A DNA stretch of 64,000 bases from positions 3,841,052 through 3,905,051 of the forward strand of contig NZ_BAFN01000001.1 of assembly GCF_000949635.1 (NCBI RefSeq), given 5' to 3'. Of the stretch, positions 26,799 to 35,931 are shown in pieces. The translations under genes and the position numbers were made by a program. Every line of letters starts with the position of its first letter. Within the stretch, counting starts at the first letter, position 1. This stretch comes from Candidatus Brocadia sinica JPN1 (lineage in GTDB: Bacteria > Planctomycetota > Brocadiia > Brocadiales > Brocadiaceae). The notes below the pieces were generated by a model. The model was not told the DNA's origin. It did not search any database and saw nothing but the letters and a program-made list of their open reading frames with translations.

Positions 26799-27218
26799 AT
26801 GGTTAAAAACATTGCATTATCTTTATGTTTTATCATGGCTAGTGGATATGTATTTTCGTACAATACCATAACAGCCCAAACACCTACCCCTACGTTAGTA
26901 CCTACACCTATTTCAAAAGGCAGTGTATCCGGTACAGTAACAGCCAAAAAATCAGGCAAGCCAATAAAGCGTGCAAAAGTTTCTTTGAAGAGTAAGGAAC
27001 CGAATTTCAAGGACAAAACCACCACTGACAATGATGGTAAATATCTATTTTCAGATTTAAGCGCTGGTAATTATACCCTGAGGGTGAAGAAGCAAGGCTT
27101 TAAGAACGCAAAAAAGAAAATTGAACTTGCGGAAGGAGAAAATGAGGTAGTCGATTTTCAATTGAAAAAAGAAACTACCGATGATGACAATGGTGGCGGT
27201 GATGGTGGTGGATACTGA
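26799..27218 (+). CDS. Secreted carboxypeptidase-regulatory-like (CnaB-type) domain protein
   Basis: A 139-residue exported protein. Its parts are a signal peptide (IALSLCFIMASGYVFS), a Thr-Pro linker (TPTPTLVPTP), a single beta-sandwich domain at about 40-125 with GSVSGTVTAKKSGKPIKRAKV, TTDNDGKYLFSDLSAGNYTL (20 residues), and an Asp/Gly-rich tail ending GGY. Domains of this type bind or space surface structures. An AGGAGGT six bases ahead of the ATG is one of the best ribosome sites here. It stands alone on its strand. Confidence 0.75.
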   Translation: MVKNIALSLCFIMASGYVFSYNTITAQTPTPTLVPTPISKGSVSGTVTAKKSGKPIKRAKVSLKSKEPNFKDKTTTDNDGKYLFSDLSAGNYTLRVKKQGFKNAKKKIELAEGENEVVDFQLKKETTDDDNGGGDGGGY

Positions 27219-27279
27219 GAACATTACTTTGTTAAAAATTTAATCGGCACATTTTTTCTTAAGGCGTTTCGATTCAATT

Positions 27280-27962
27280 TCAAAAGTTATTGTCGTCATC
27301 CTTGTTCCATTTGCCAAAAATGACTAAAAACTTGATGGGAACATCACAATCTTTCAGCTTTGCCTCAAACGAATAGGTTTTATGTGAAACTTCAGAGCCA
27401 TCCGTAGTTTTGAATGTAACGTATTTGATTTTATTCCTGTAATGTTTTTTGATGAGGGTAACGAGATCATCTGGTTTGATGCAGCAGTGTTTTTTTTGCC
27501 GGATGGTACATGAAGATGTTTCTGTTGGATTTCATTTCTGAGTAGAAGATTTTGTCTTTTTCATAGAGGTGTTTGAGGAACCTGGCTGTGGCATACCATG
27601 AGTCGAAGACTGTGCCTGAGAAACCGAAACTTTCTGCGTAGAGGTCGAAAAGTTCTATAGCGATTTGTATCATGTCTTTAAATTGAGGATTTTTTACTCC
27701 TCTGGGAAATTCAGAGGCAGGCAAATAAGGTATTATGTCAAGAGGGAAGCGTTTTGCTTGTGAGACGAAAGCAGCGCCGACTCCGGCATAACAGACTTCC
27801 TCTTTTTTGAGTGGGCTGAAATATTGCCACTTTGCTCCCTCGGTTTTCTTTGCAAAGGGTTTAGGGCGGTCTGTGTCATCAATGGCGAAAAGTCTGCCTT
27901 TCGTGGGAGCAGTAGTTCTTTGTTTTTGAATGATTTCCTGTCTTAATCCATCCTGGCCAAAT
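27280..27962 (-). pseudogene. Transposase remnant (IS4/IS701-like DDE), truncated and frameshifted
   Basis: Reading the minus strand from 27962, an open frame without a start codon gives RLFAIDDTDRPKPFAKK (first catalytic Asp region), then FPRGVKNPQFK and TVFDSWYATARFLKHLY (second Asp). It stops at 27467. The next frame continues as HCCIKPDDLVTLIKKHYRN to a stop at 27280, so a one-base shift in the run of seven A/T near 27490 breaks it. The N-terminal third is missing, cut off where surE ends. No terminal inverted repeats were found. Confidence 0.75.
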
Positions 27963-28733
27963 TTACGACACGATCCCTTTCCAGTCCCACTCCACGACCC
28001 TTTTTTGCATGGCGTAATCTGTCAGGTCGTAACGGAGCGGAGTAATGGAGATATAGCCTTCGTTGACGGCATGAATATCTGTGTCTTCCTCACGATGTCG
28101 GGTCTTGTCTGTGCCTATCAACCAATAATAGTCCTTTCCACCAGGATCTATGCGTTTTTCAAAGTTTTCTTTAAAATCATGGGCAAATTGTCGTGTTACC
28201 TTTATACCTTTGATTTGATCCGGGGGAATTGAGGGAATATTTACGTTGAGCAACGACCCTTTTGGTAGTTTATGCGATAGAATGCGTTCTATGACGCTCC
28301 TGGCAACCTTTGCCGCGCTATGGATATCAGCATATTGGCCAGAAATCTCGAATGAAACGGCAATGGAGGGAAATCCCATAATGGCAGCCTCAACTGCCGC
28401 TGCCACTGTCCCGGAATACAGGATATGGATACCCACATTGGAACCCATATTAATTCCCGATATGACTACATCCGGTTTCTGTTTCACAACTTCATAAATG
28501 GCCAGTTTTACACAATCTGCCGGAGAGCCGTTTACACTGTAACCGATAAATTCATTATCTAAATGTGCCTCTCTGATTCGTAATGGATGGCTGAAGGTAA
28601 TGGAGTGTCCCACGCCACTCTGTTCAACATCGGGCGCTACCACGGTAACTTGTCCCAGGTCTTGAATTTTATGCTTTAGGGCAGCAATCCCGGGGGCATA
28701 AATGCCATCATCATTTGTCAGCAATATCTGCAT
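27963..28733 (-). CDS. surE: 5'/3'-nucleotidase SurE
   Basis: A 256-residue SurE-family phosphatase that removes phosphate from nucleoside monophosphates and other phosphate esters. The metal-binding start ILLTNDDGIYAPG (Asp8, Asp9), the VVAPDVEQSGVGHSIT loop and the SGINMGSNVG motif are intact. It ends with the transposase remnant directly adjacent, so an insertion has come to rest just past its stop codon. It starts 5 bases after the glycosyltransferase stop. Confidence 0.95.
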   Translation of the reverse strand: MQILLTNDDGIYAPGIAALKHKIQDLGQVTVVAPDVEQSGVGHSITFSHPLRIREAHLDNEFIGYSVNGSPADCVKLAIYEVVKQKPDVVISGINMGSNVGIHILYSGTVAAAVEAAIMGFPSIAVSFEISGQYADIHSAAKVARSVIERILSHKLPKGSLLNVNIPSIPPDQIKGIKVTRQFAHDFKENFEKRIDPGGKDYYWLIGTDKTRHREEDTDIHAVNEGYISITPLRYDLTDYAMQKRVVEWDWKGIVS

Positions 28734-28738
28734 AATTT

Positions 28739-29413
28739 TTACCTCATGTCGTCATAAAAACGTTTAATGGTTTGAATATTCATACCAGCCCAATAGGCAA
28801 GCACTACGAACTTATTAATCAACAACTGTCTTATTGCACCTTTTTTGACGAATCGTCTCGCCGAAGAAATCACCGGCATCCGTATAAGGATAACTTTACC
28901 CTGGTTACCCAGCCGTTTATAAAAATCATAGTCTTCCATAATGGTTATTTCTTTGTATCCGTGGAGTGTCTGAAAGACATCACGTCGTGCAAAAATACCC
29001 TGGTCGCCAAAGTGGAAGAGTCTGAAGTTAAAGCGTGTGATAAATGAAACACCCTTTAGTATAAAGGTATCTGCATCAAATGCAATATAAAATGAACCTC
29101 CTGCTACCGTATCATCCTTCATCCTTTTTCTTATCTCACGGAAGGCGTTGCCTGGCAAGAGTGTATCGGCATGCAGGAATAGCAAAATATCGCCATTGCA
29201 CGCCTTTGCACCGGTGTTCATCTGAATTGCCCGGCCACGCTGGCTGGTTATCACCGTGGTGTATCTTTTTGCGATCGCAACCGTATTATCGCTACTTCCT
29301 CCGTCTACCACAAAGAATTCATAATCACCGTCCTGTTTTGTAACGCTCTGAAGTGTTTTTTCAATGTGGGATTCTTCGTTCAGTGCGGGAATAATTACGG
29401 ATATCTTCAACAA
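28739..29413 (-). CDS. Family 2 glycosyltransferase (TIGR04283-like)
   Basis: A 224-residue cytosolic GT-A glycosyltransferase. Its opening ISVIIPALNEESHIEKTL, VDGGSSDNTV and LFLHADTLLPGNAF (DxD-type HAD) are standard, and the GRAIQMNTGAKA segment is typical of the TIGR04283 group. The C-terminus has a hydrophobic anchor-like segment. The substrate is not predictable. It shares a transcript with surE downstream. Confidence 0.85.
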   Translation of the reverse strand: MLKISVIIPALNEESHIEKTLQSVTKQDGDYEFFVVDGGSSDNTVAIAKRYTTVITSQRGRAIQMNTGAKACNGDILLFLHADTLLPGNAFREIRKRMKDDTVAGGSFYIAFDADTFILKGVSFITRFNFRLFHFGDQGIFARRDVFQTLHGYKEITIMEDYDFYKRLGNQGKVILIRMPVISSARRFVKKGAIRQLLINKFVVLAYWAGMNIQTIKRFYDDMR

Positions 29414-29827
29414 AGCGCCTGCATTGTATATGAGAACATAGCTTCAATATAAGCTTTTGGTGTCTTTTTAATGCCACGAAGACACAAAGGCACAAAGAAA
29501 AACCTTAAGGATAGCTCATGCGTTTCCGCCTGACATAATAATGACAAGCGAGACGATTGTCCTGCCTGTCTGGTGATTTTATGGTTTTGAAATTTCTTTA
29601 GTAATTTTAGCCATTTTGTATGTAGAATCAACAATAAATAGAAGGGGTAATTTTCTATTTTATTTGTCTGCATGGGTGGTGTATAATCCAGCAAATTTTA
29701 AAATAAATCAATCAAAGGGAAGGATTTTGAAATTTACCGAATAAGATTAGATACCAATTTGTGATACTTGTCGAAGGTTTCTAGGGACATTTGGTATCTA
29801 TTACATCTTAAGGCACAAGAGGTGGCA
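29414..29827. other. Intergenic region with eroded repeat sequence
   Basis: About 410 bases without a credible gene. It includes CACGAAGACACAAAGGCAC (29476-29494), a word type that recurs in altered form near 20455, 36182, 52620 and 52978. The 95-codon minus-strand frame here is a by-product of that repeat. Confidence 0.45.
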
Positions 29828-30037
29828 ATGCCTGTAATATCGATGTTCTTTGGGATTATTATCAGAATGTTTTATGATGATCAGAATCCACCACATTTTC
29901 ATGTAGAATATCAAGGAAGAAAGGCGTTGTTTGATTTTCAAGGGAACATTATAAAAGGTGGTATTCAGTCGAAGACGGCTACAAGGCTGATTAGAGAATG
30001 GATTGATTTGCATGAAAAAGAATTATTTGAGGATTAG
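29828..30037 (+). CDS. DUF4160 protein
   Basis: A 69-residue protein with the DUF4160 pattern: MFYDDQNPPHFHVEYQGRKA then a conserved tail WIDLHEKELFED. The ATG at 29828 with GAGGTG ahead is the family start. DUF4160 and DUF2442 genes occur as neighbouring pairs in many genomes and have been suggested to be toxin-antitoxin-like. The DUF2442 gene is 56 bases downstream. Confidence 0.82.
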   Translation: MPVISMFFGIIIRMFYDDQNPPHFHVEYQGRKALFDFQGNIIKGGIQSKTATRLIREWIDLHEKELFED

Positions 30038-30093
30038 GAATTGGCTAAACGAGGCAAAGAATTAAAGAAAATTGACCCCTTGGAGTAAGAATT

Positions 30094-30378
30094 ATGTGGG
30101 AACTAAATGATATTGTTAGTATTGAATATAAAAAGGATTATATTTACAAAATTATGTTTGATGACGGCCTTTCTGTCTGTGTTGACTTTGCGAAATGGCT
30201 AGATAAAGGTCCAGTATTCAAAAAGCTTAAAGATATAAAATTGTTTAAAAAAGCCCAAATTGATGGAGGAACTATTTCGTGGCCAAATGGAGCTGATATT
30301 GCTCCTGAAACAATTTATGAAGAAATTGAAAATGTCCAAATACGTCATTCCATCGGACGTGCTAAAGCACGCCGATGA
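30094..30378 (+). CDS. DUF2442 protein
   Basis: A 94-residue DUF2442 member, with the beta-rich YKIMFDDGLSVCVDFAKWL and GGTISWPNGADIAPETIYEE segments. Together with the DUF4160 gene upstream it forms a two-gene module next to an IS element, typical of mobile accessory modules. Function unknown; a toxin-antitoxin role is inference. Confidence 0.82.
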   Translation: MWELNDIVSIEYKKDYIYKIMFDDGLSVCVDFAKWLDKGPVFKKLKDIKLFKKAQIDGGTISWPNGADIAPETIYEEIENVQIRHSIGRAKARR

Positions 30379-30500
30379 ACTCTGTTGTTCGCTAGAATGA
30401 ATAAACGTATAAGTCATCTGGCATATCAGCATTACATACCATCATATCTTGTCAAGGAAACAGTGGCAATACTGACACGTTGAAAGCATTCCCCCCTCTG

Positions 30501-31672
30501 TGTCAATAATAGTTGGACACTTTCCCATATATAGTTTAGTGTAGGGTGGGAAGGAGAAGATCTATGAAAAATAGTAGTCCAATAAGTCTAAAAACAGATA
30601 ACCTGTCTGTGGAAACGGGAGGAGCCCGCAGGGCGACTGGAGTTTCCACAGACAGTGCAACCCAACCTGGTCATTTTCCTGATCCTGAGGTAACAGAGAA
30701 GGCAGTTCGCCGGAAATTCACCGCAGCATATAAACTCCGCATCCTTCAAGAGGCGGAGGCATGTACTACACAGGGTCAAATTGGGGCGCTTTTACGGCGT
30801 GAAGGACTCTACTCGTCCAATCTCACCACATGGCGTCGTCAACAGAAGAAAGGCGCCCTGGAAGCGCTTTCCCCAAAACATCGCGGCCCAAAGGCGAAAA
30901 ATATCGACCCCTCCGAACGTCGTATTGCTGAACTGGAAAAGGAAAACCATCGGCTGAAAGAGAAACTCAAACGGGCAGAAATCATTATTGACGTCCAAAA
31001 AAAACTCTCGGAAATACTTCAGATACCACTGGGTACAACAGGAGAGAAGATATGATGCGCGCCGCCGAATCTCTTGCTCAACATGTGCGCATCAAAAAAG
31101 CCTGCAAGGCACTGGGTATCCCAAGAGCGAGTTATTATTACTACCAAAAGTGCAAAAAAGACCTTTCTTGCAAAAGGGTATCTTCGACGCCTCCACTGGC
31201 ATTGTCAGAGCAGGAACAGCAATCGGTTCTTGATATCTTCCATAGCGAACGCTTTCTTGATAAGGCCCCGCATGAGATTTATGCAACTTTGCTTGATGAA
31301 GGAACCTACCTGTGTTCCACGAGAACCATGTACCGTATCCTGAAAAAACATGGTGAAGTACGTGAAAGAAGAAACCAGGCGCTCAGACCCAATTACCAGA
31401 AGCCGGAGCTTCTGGCAACGGCTTCTAATCAGGTATGGTCATGGGATATAACAAAACTCAGAGGACCTGCAAAGCGGACATATTTCTATCTCTATGTCAT
31501 TCTCGACATCTTCAGCCGTTATGTCGTCGGATGGATGGTTGCGCACCACGAACAGGCCATATTGGCACAACGGCTTATTGCTGATAGCTGTAAAAAACAG
31601 GCTATCAAGCCTGAACAACTGGTGATCCACGCTGATCGCGGCCCAAGCATGACATCTAAGCCTGTGGCGTTT
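30501..31672 (+). mobile_element. IS3-family element, right end missing
   Basis: The left end appears to be TGTCAATAATAGTTGGACAC at 30501-30520. Orf A (30564-31055) and orf B (31052-) follow in the usual overlapping arrangement. The integrase frame is cut off near 31672, and no matching right inverted repeat follows, so the element is truncated and probably immobile. Confidence 0.75.
30564..31055 (+). CDS. IS3-type transposase, orfA
   Basis: A 163-residue helix-turn-helix protein, longer than the usual ~100. It contains the Transposase_8-type region (RRKFTAAYKLRILQEAEAC, GALLRREGLYSSNLTTWRR) and a leucine-zipper-like coiled coil (IAELEKENHRLKEKLKRAEI). It binds the element ends. The ATG at 30564 has AAGGAG ahead. 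Orf B overlaps its stop (ATATGATG). Confidence 0.88.
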   Translation: MKNSSPISLKTDNLSVETGGARRATGVSTDSATQPGHFPDPEVTEKAVRRKFTAAYKLRILQEAEACTTQGQIGALLRREGLYSSNLTTWRRQQKKGALEALSPKHRGPKAKNIDPSERRIAELEKENHRLKEKLKRAEIIIDVQKKLSEILQIPLGTTGEKI

Positions 31673-31834
31673 CTTCTGTGTGGTCGCAAAGGAATGGAAA
31701 ACACGCAGTTCATTGCGGCCGGTAGAGCATTCGAAAATCTACCGGGCAGCCATAAGATATATTTACAGAAGATTTGGCGATGTGACAAGCATCACCCCGG
31801 TAACTTTTGTTATAGCTATTGGAAATGGGATTAA
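31052..31834 (+). pseudogene. IS3-type transposase, orfB (truncated integrase)
   Basis: The integrase core starts normally: HTH-like N-terminal part, KRTYFYLYVILDIFSRYVV (first Asp), and VIHADRGPSMTSKPVAFLL (second Asp). After FLL, at about 31672, the sequence leaves the family. The last ~50 codons are unrelated, and the third catalytic residue (Glu) is missing. The protein should not be active. Confidence 0.8.
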
Positions 31835-32443
31835 AAGCCGTGCAACCATAAGGATAATATATCGAGCAAATATCGGGACAAAAGCTTAGAATTAATAGTG
31901 TCTGGTTTTAATTTTGCTATCCTTGTTTATACTGTATATCAAATTATTGTTGTTGTGTAATGTAGTAAAAAATAATCTGCCATTTTTCTTTGGTGGTAAC
32001 CATGTTTCCTATCTCTTTCCTGCTTTTGTGATAAGTAAAGGATAAGATTTTCCAAACCTTCTGTACCACAATAACTACCCCACTTGATGGAACGTGATAA
32101 ACTGCCTCATCAAAGCTATCCTTAAAATGTCTTGCCACCTACCGTAATCTATCGATTCGTTAATCTATATTCCCAATAATCCAACCATGTCGCGTCTGCC
32201 GTTACAACAAACCAGCGAAAATACGAAATAAATAGAAGTAGATTCTTTTCAAAAAGAAAGGTAAAATCATTCCTTATTTTGGACACAGATGAACGCGTAC
32301 TTCGTCGCGAGCGCTCAGCCGAACGATTGGCAGGTTTGTAGGGGGCATGGTTGCCGTGTCCCAGCAGTATGTATCTGCAAAAATCTGCGTCCTGATTCAA
32401 ACAATTTGCTTATCAAGATTATGGATTTTACGGAGATTTATAC
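31835..32443. other. Intergenic region downstream of the truncated IS
   Basis: About 610 bases of low-GC DNA with no credible gene. The plus-strand frame through 31889 continues unrelated sequence past the IS break and I cannot place it. A GTCGCGAGCGCT segment near 32306 is GC-richer than its surroundings. The promoter of leuB should lie near the right end. Confidence 0.4.
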
Positions 32444-33562
32444 ATGAAAAAATGCATTGCTGCACTGGCAGGGGATGGGATTGGGCCGGAAATAATGAAG
32501 GAAGGACGAAAGGTGTTGGATGCCGTTGCGAAGAAATTTGGCCATACCTTTGAATATAAAGAGGCATTGGTAGGAGGATGCGCTTACGATAAGTATGATC
32601 ATCCGTTACCTGATGAAACAAAAAAAATATGTGATAGTGCAGATGCTATCTATTTTGGCGCGGTGGGGGGGCCGAAATGGGAGAACCTCCCTGCAGAATT
32701 AACCCCTGAAAGGGGGGCGTTGTTGCCCTTGAGGGGTATTTATGGCTTATTTGCAAATCTGCGCCCGGCAGTAATCTTTGGGCCGCTGGCAGACGCGGCA
32801 TCCCTAAAATCAGAGCGATTAAAAGGTGGATTGGATATCCTCATTGTCCGGGAATTGACAGGGGGGGTATATTTCGGTAAGAACAAGGTCAAGTCCATTA
32901 CCTTGAAGGAAGGGGCTGTTCAGGGGGATTATGCCGTGGATTATATGATCTATTCTGTCCCAGAAATTCAGAGGATTACGAAAGTTGCCTGCGAGGCGGC
33001 TATGAAACGCAATAAGAAACTGACCTCTGTTGATAAGGCAAATGTCCTGGAAAGCTCAAAACTGTGGCGAAAAGTGGTTGTTGACTATGTTCAGAGGAAT
33101 TATCCACAAATACAACTTAATCATATGTACGTGGACAATGCCGCCATGCAACTGGCGACGAATCCGAAACAATTCGATGTGATCGTCACGGAAAATATGT
33201 TTGGGGATATTCTGTCTGACCTGGCATCAGCCATCACCGGCTCTATTGGCATGCTTCCCAGCGCCAGTCTCTCAGAGACGGGTTTTGGACTTTTCGAGCC
33301 AATCCACGGTTCAGCCCCGGATATTGCAGGGCAAGGCAAAGCCAATCCATTAGCCCAGATCCTGTCCGGAGCTATGATGTTGAAATATGCCTTTGGTCTT
33401 AACAAAGAATCAGATGCTATTGAACAGGCCATTATGGCCGTACTGGAAGCTGGGTATCGGACGGGTGATATTGCCTCTGCCAGCACACCGAAGGACAAGA
33501 CACTCTCAACATCAGGCATGGGAGATAAGGTGGCGGAGTATTTACAGAAGCTTAAATTCTAG
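32444..33562 (+). CDS. leuB: 3-isopropylmalate dehydrogenase
   Basis: A 372-residue LeuB of the beta-decarboxylating dehydrogenase family, which oxidises 3-isopropylmalate in leucine synthesis. GDGIGPEIMKEG, GAVGGPKWENLP, RELTGGVYFG, the NMFGDILSDLAS metal-binding loop and EPIHGSAPDIAGQGKANP are diagnostic, and the last also distinguishes it from isocitrate dehydrogenase. CGGAG precedes the ATG. No other leu genes are in the window. Confidence 0.96.
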   Translation: MKKCIAALAGDGIGPEIMKEGRKVLDAVAKKFGHTFEYKEALVGGCAYDKYDHPLPDETKKICDSADAIYFGAVGGPKWENLPAELTPERGALLPLRGIYGLFANLRPAVIFGPLADAASLKSERLKGGLDILIVRELTGGVYFGKNKVKSITLKEGAVQGDYAVDYMIYSVPEIQRITKVACEAAMKRNKKLTSVDKANVLESSKLWRKVVVDYVQRNYPQIQLNHMYVDNAAMQLATNPKQFDVIVTENMFGDILSDLASAITGSIGMLPSASLSETGFGLFEPIHGSAPDIAGQGKANPLAQILSGAMMLKYAFGLNKESDAIEQAIMAVLEAGYRTGDIASASTPKDKTLSTSGMGDKVAEYLQKLKF

Positions 33563-33708
33563 CGCTTACCTGCGATAGTTAGTATTTTCCAAAAAAAATT
33601 TGACATTTTTAGCGAAAATGCAGGGAAAATATTTGCATATCGATCTGTTGCTGTAACTACCTCTTTTCGGAAGGTATCAGGCAATTACTGACAGGAGACG
33701 CCCGCAAG

Positions 33709-33984
33709 ATGGGTTATTGTGTTAGTATCGTCGAATCTGAAAAAGAGATTGCAACAAAAACAGACCTGTTCATTGCTGATTTTCATACCTTTTCCGGGAT
33801 ATCTCCTGAAATACTCTTTCAACACAAGGTGAAAATCCTGCTCTTGTTGACGGATTGCCTCCCAAAGATACAAGATCAACGTCTCTTCAAATATATCTCA
33901 AAAGGACTCATTGGCAAGGAGATCATGAAACTTCTCAACATCAGTGAACTATTCGTGAAAAAAATACCTGAACGGTATCTATAA
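33709..33984 (+). CDS. Degenerate receiver-like protein
   Basis: A 91-residue protein with the late part of a receiver fold: LFIADFHTF (in place of the phospho-Asp strand), KILLLLTD and YISKGLIGKEIMKLL. The N-terminal acidic pocket is absent, so phosphorylation is unlikely. It could be a truncated receiver or a small adaptor. GGAG lies about 12 bases ahead, a weak site. No kinase is adjacent. Confidence 0.45.
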   Translation: MGYCVSIVESEKEIATKTDLFIADFHTFSGISPEILFQHKVKILLLLTDCLPKIQDQRLFKYISKGLIGKEIMKLLNISELFVKKIPERYL

Positions 33985-34051
33985 AAAGGCCGGAGTCGCT
34001 GACAGGCTGCAACTCGCCCTGTATGCCATGGAGCAGTAGTTAGTAGAAATC

Positions 34052-34175
34052 AGGCCTTCGGCGACTTACACGTGCCCCTTTTTTTACGACAAAATTCCAC
34101 CCCCTTACCCTCGCCAGCGGGGGACAGCTGTTATCCCCCCTCGTAAGGGGGAGACGAAAAGTTTGAAATTCCTAA
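34052..34175. repeat. Interspersed palindromic element, copy 1
   Basis: It runs from CCTTCGGCGACTT to AAAAGTTTGAAATTCCTAA. In between, GCCAGCGGGGGACAG and TCCCCC...AGGGGGA form a strong palindrome. It is about 80 per cent alike by eye to 50119-50254. Confidence 0.7.
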
Positions 34176-34238
34176 GCTTCTGGTTTTTGATAGCTAAACA
34201 TGAACAGGGGCAGCATGAACATCCATAGGAGAGTTTCT

Positions 34239-34401
34239 TATGGTATGATAAGGATAGAAACTTCGTGCAACCGGTGTGATGCGCATCTTGGACATGTATT
34301 TAACGATGGCCCCACCGCCAACCGGACTTCGATATTGCATCAATTCGGCCTCATTCAATTTCGTTGAGAAAAAAGCAGCCTTACTGCCGAAGTGTTTATG
34401 A
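34239..34401 (+). pseudogene. msrB remnant (methionine-R-sulfoxide reductase, C-terminal part)
   Basis: The frame reads [20 protein letters not shown], the usual MsrB segment with the zinc cysteine pair and the H-L-G-H-V-F block. A one-base deletion in the C run after FNDGP shifts the remainder, which in the next frame reads [16 protein letters not shown] and ends at 34401. The catalytic Cys segment RYCINSAS is present but no longer in frame. The N-terminal half is absent. Confidence 0.8.
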
Positions 34402-34557
34402 TTTGTATCCTGGGAGACAATTAATTTATTGATAATTCATGGCTTTTGTATTATTTTAAGCTCAACTCATTCGTTGATTACTCAGAAGTATGTTTGTAGG
34501 AAATTATTGGTGCTTTATAAAAAAGTGTTGCTCAAAGTATCACAGAGAGGAGGCATT

Positions 34558-35931
34558 ATGACGCTGGCAGAACACCTGGCAACATTTGTCGTAAGGTCGT
34601 CGTATGACAACCTCTCAGAAATTGCATGCCAGCAACTCAAAATTCGAGTTTTGGACGCACTTGGTTGCGCAATAGGCGCTCTGGACGGGGAACCTATCCG
34701 GTTGATCAGGGCACAGATCGAAGATTCTGGGGATACAGGACGCTGCACCACGATTGGCGGTTGGCAGACGGCCCCGGACCGTGCGGCATTCTACAATAGC
34801 GCATTAGTACGCTACCTTGACTTCAACGACAGTTATCTGGCAAAAGGAGAAACTTGTCACCCCAGCGATAATTTTGGCGCGGTGCTTGCCGCTGCCGAGT
34901 ACGCAAACCGAAGCGGACGGGAATTCCTGACCTCCCTTGCGGTTGCCTATCAAGTACAGTGTCGTTTGAGCGACGTTGCTCCGGTACGGGCCAAAGGCTT
35001 TGACCATACCACGCAGGGAGCATATGCAGTAACGGCAGGTGTTTCCAGGGCGCTGGGGTTAGATCTGGCCAAAACTGCCAACGCACTTGCAATCAGCGGA
35101 ACGGCCTTTAATGCATTGAGGGTAACCCGAACCGGTGCGCTGTCCCATTGGAAAGGTCTGGCCTATCCAAACACCGCGTTCGGCTGCACGCATGCAACTT
35201 TTCTGGCCATGCGAGGCATTACTGGCCCATTGGAGGTCTTTGAGGGGAATAAGGGTTTTATGGATACGATTGCCGGTCGATTTGAGATTGATTGGACTCA
35301 AGAGGATTTAGGGCGGGTGACGAGCACGATACTGAAGAGGTACAATGCCGAGATTCATTCCCAGTCAGCCATCGAAGGCATCCTGGAACTAAAGCAAGAG
35401 TGCGGATTTACAGCCGCTGAGGTAACACAGGTTGAAATAGAGATTTTTGATGTGGCATATCACATCATCGGAGGTGGTGAGGAAGGAAACAAGACCATTG
35501 TCAGGACAAAGGAGGAAGCAGACCATAGTCTCCCTTATATGATTGCAGTTGCAATGCTGGATGACCGGGTCATGCCCGAGCAGTACAAACCGGAGCGCAT
35601 CCAGCGTCAAGATGTTCAAGGATTGCTTAAAAAAATCTTGGTAAGGCCGTCAGAAGCCTATAGTCAACGGTTCCCAAACGAAATGCCATGCCGAATTACC
35701 GTCTCACTCTCTGACGACCGGGTGCTGGTCAAAGAAAAGCGGGACTACGAGGGTTTTCATACTCGTCCGATGCGATGGGAAACCGTGGTACAGAAGTTCG
35801 AGCGGCTCAGTGGACCATACACAGATGCATCCCTGCGCCTCAAAATTATAGATGCGGTCGCTGATATGGATTCAATACAGATTTCATATATACTGAGATT
35901 GCTGGCAAAGGTTCAGGTTCCGGCAACTTGA
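34558..35931 (+). CDS. MmgE/PrpD family protein (2-methylcitrate dehydratase-like)
   Basis: A 457-residue MmgE/PrpD protein. LDALGCAIGALDG near the N-terminus, LDFNDSYLAKGETCHPSDN-type active-site region, and YNAEIHSQSAIEG are family hallmarks. Members dehydrate 2-methylcitrate or similar citramalate-like acids. No prpB or prpC is nearby, so the substrate is open. GAGGAGG five bases ahead fixes the start at 34558, although the frame is open upstream to 34429. Confidence 0.88.
   Translation: MTLAEHLATFVVRSSYDNLSEIACQQLKIRVLDALGCAIGALDGEPIRLIRAQIEDSGDTGRCTTIGGWQTAPDRAAFYNSALVRYLDFNDSYLAKGETCHPSDNFGAVLAAAEYANRSGREFLTSLAVAYQVQCRLSDVAPVRAKGFDHTTQGAYAVTAGVSRALGLDLAKTANALAISGTAFNALRVTRTGALSHWKGLAYPNTAFGCTHATFLAMRGITGPLEVFEGNKGFMDTIAGRFEIDWTQEDLGRVTSTILKRYNAEIHSQSAIEGILELKQECGFTAAEVTQVEIEIFDVAYHIIGGGEEGNKTIVRTKEEADHSLPYMIAVAMLDDRVMPEQYKPERIQRQDVQGLLKKILVRPSEAYSQRFPNEMPCRITVSLSDDRVLVKEKRDYEGFHTRPMRWETVVQKFERLSGPYTDASLRLKIIDAVADMDSIQISYILRLLAKVQVPAT

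Noticed and set aside
29407-29694. 95-codon minus-strand frame between the glycosyltransferase and the DUF4160 gene
   Set aside because: It has no ribosome site or recognisable domain and runs through repeat-derived sequence (cacgaagacacaaagg type).
31680-31889. Plus-strand frame continuing past the broken IS3 integrase
   Set aside because: It has no start signal, contains no recognisable motif and probably arises from unrelated DNA joined at the truncation.
32149-32400. 83-codon minus-strand frame upstream of leuB
   Set aside because: It lacks coding character and overlaps the likely leuB promoter.
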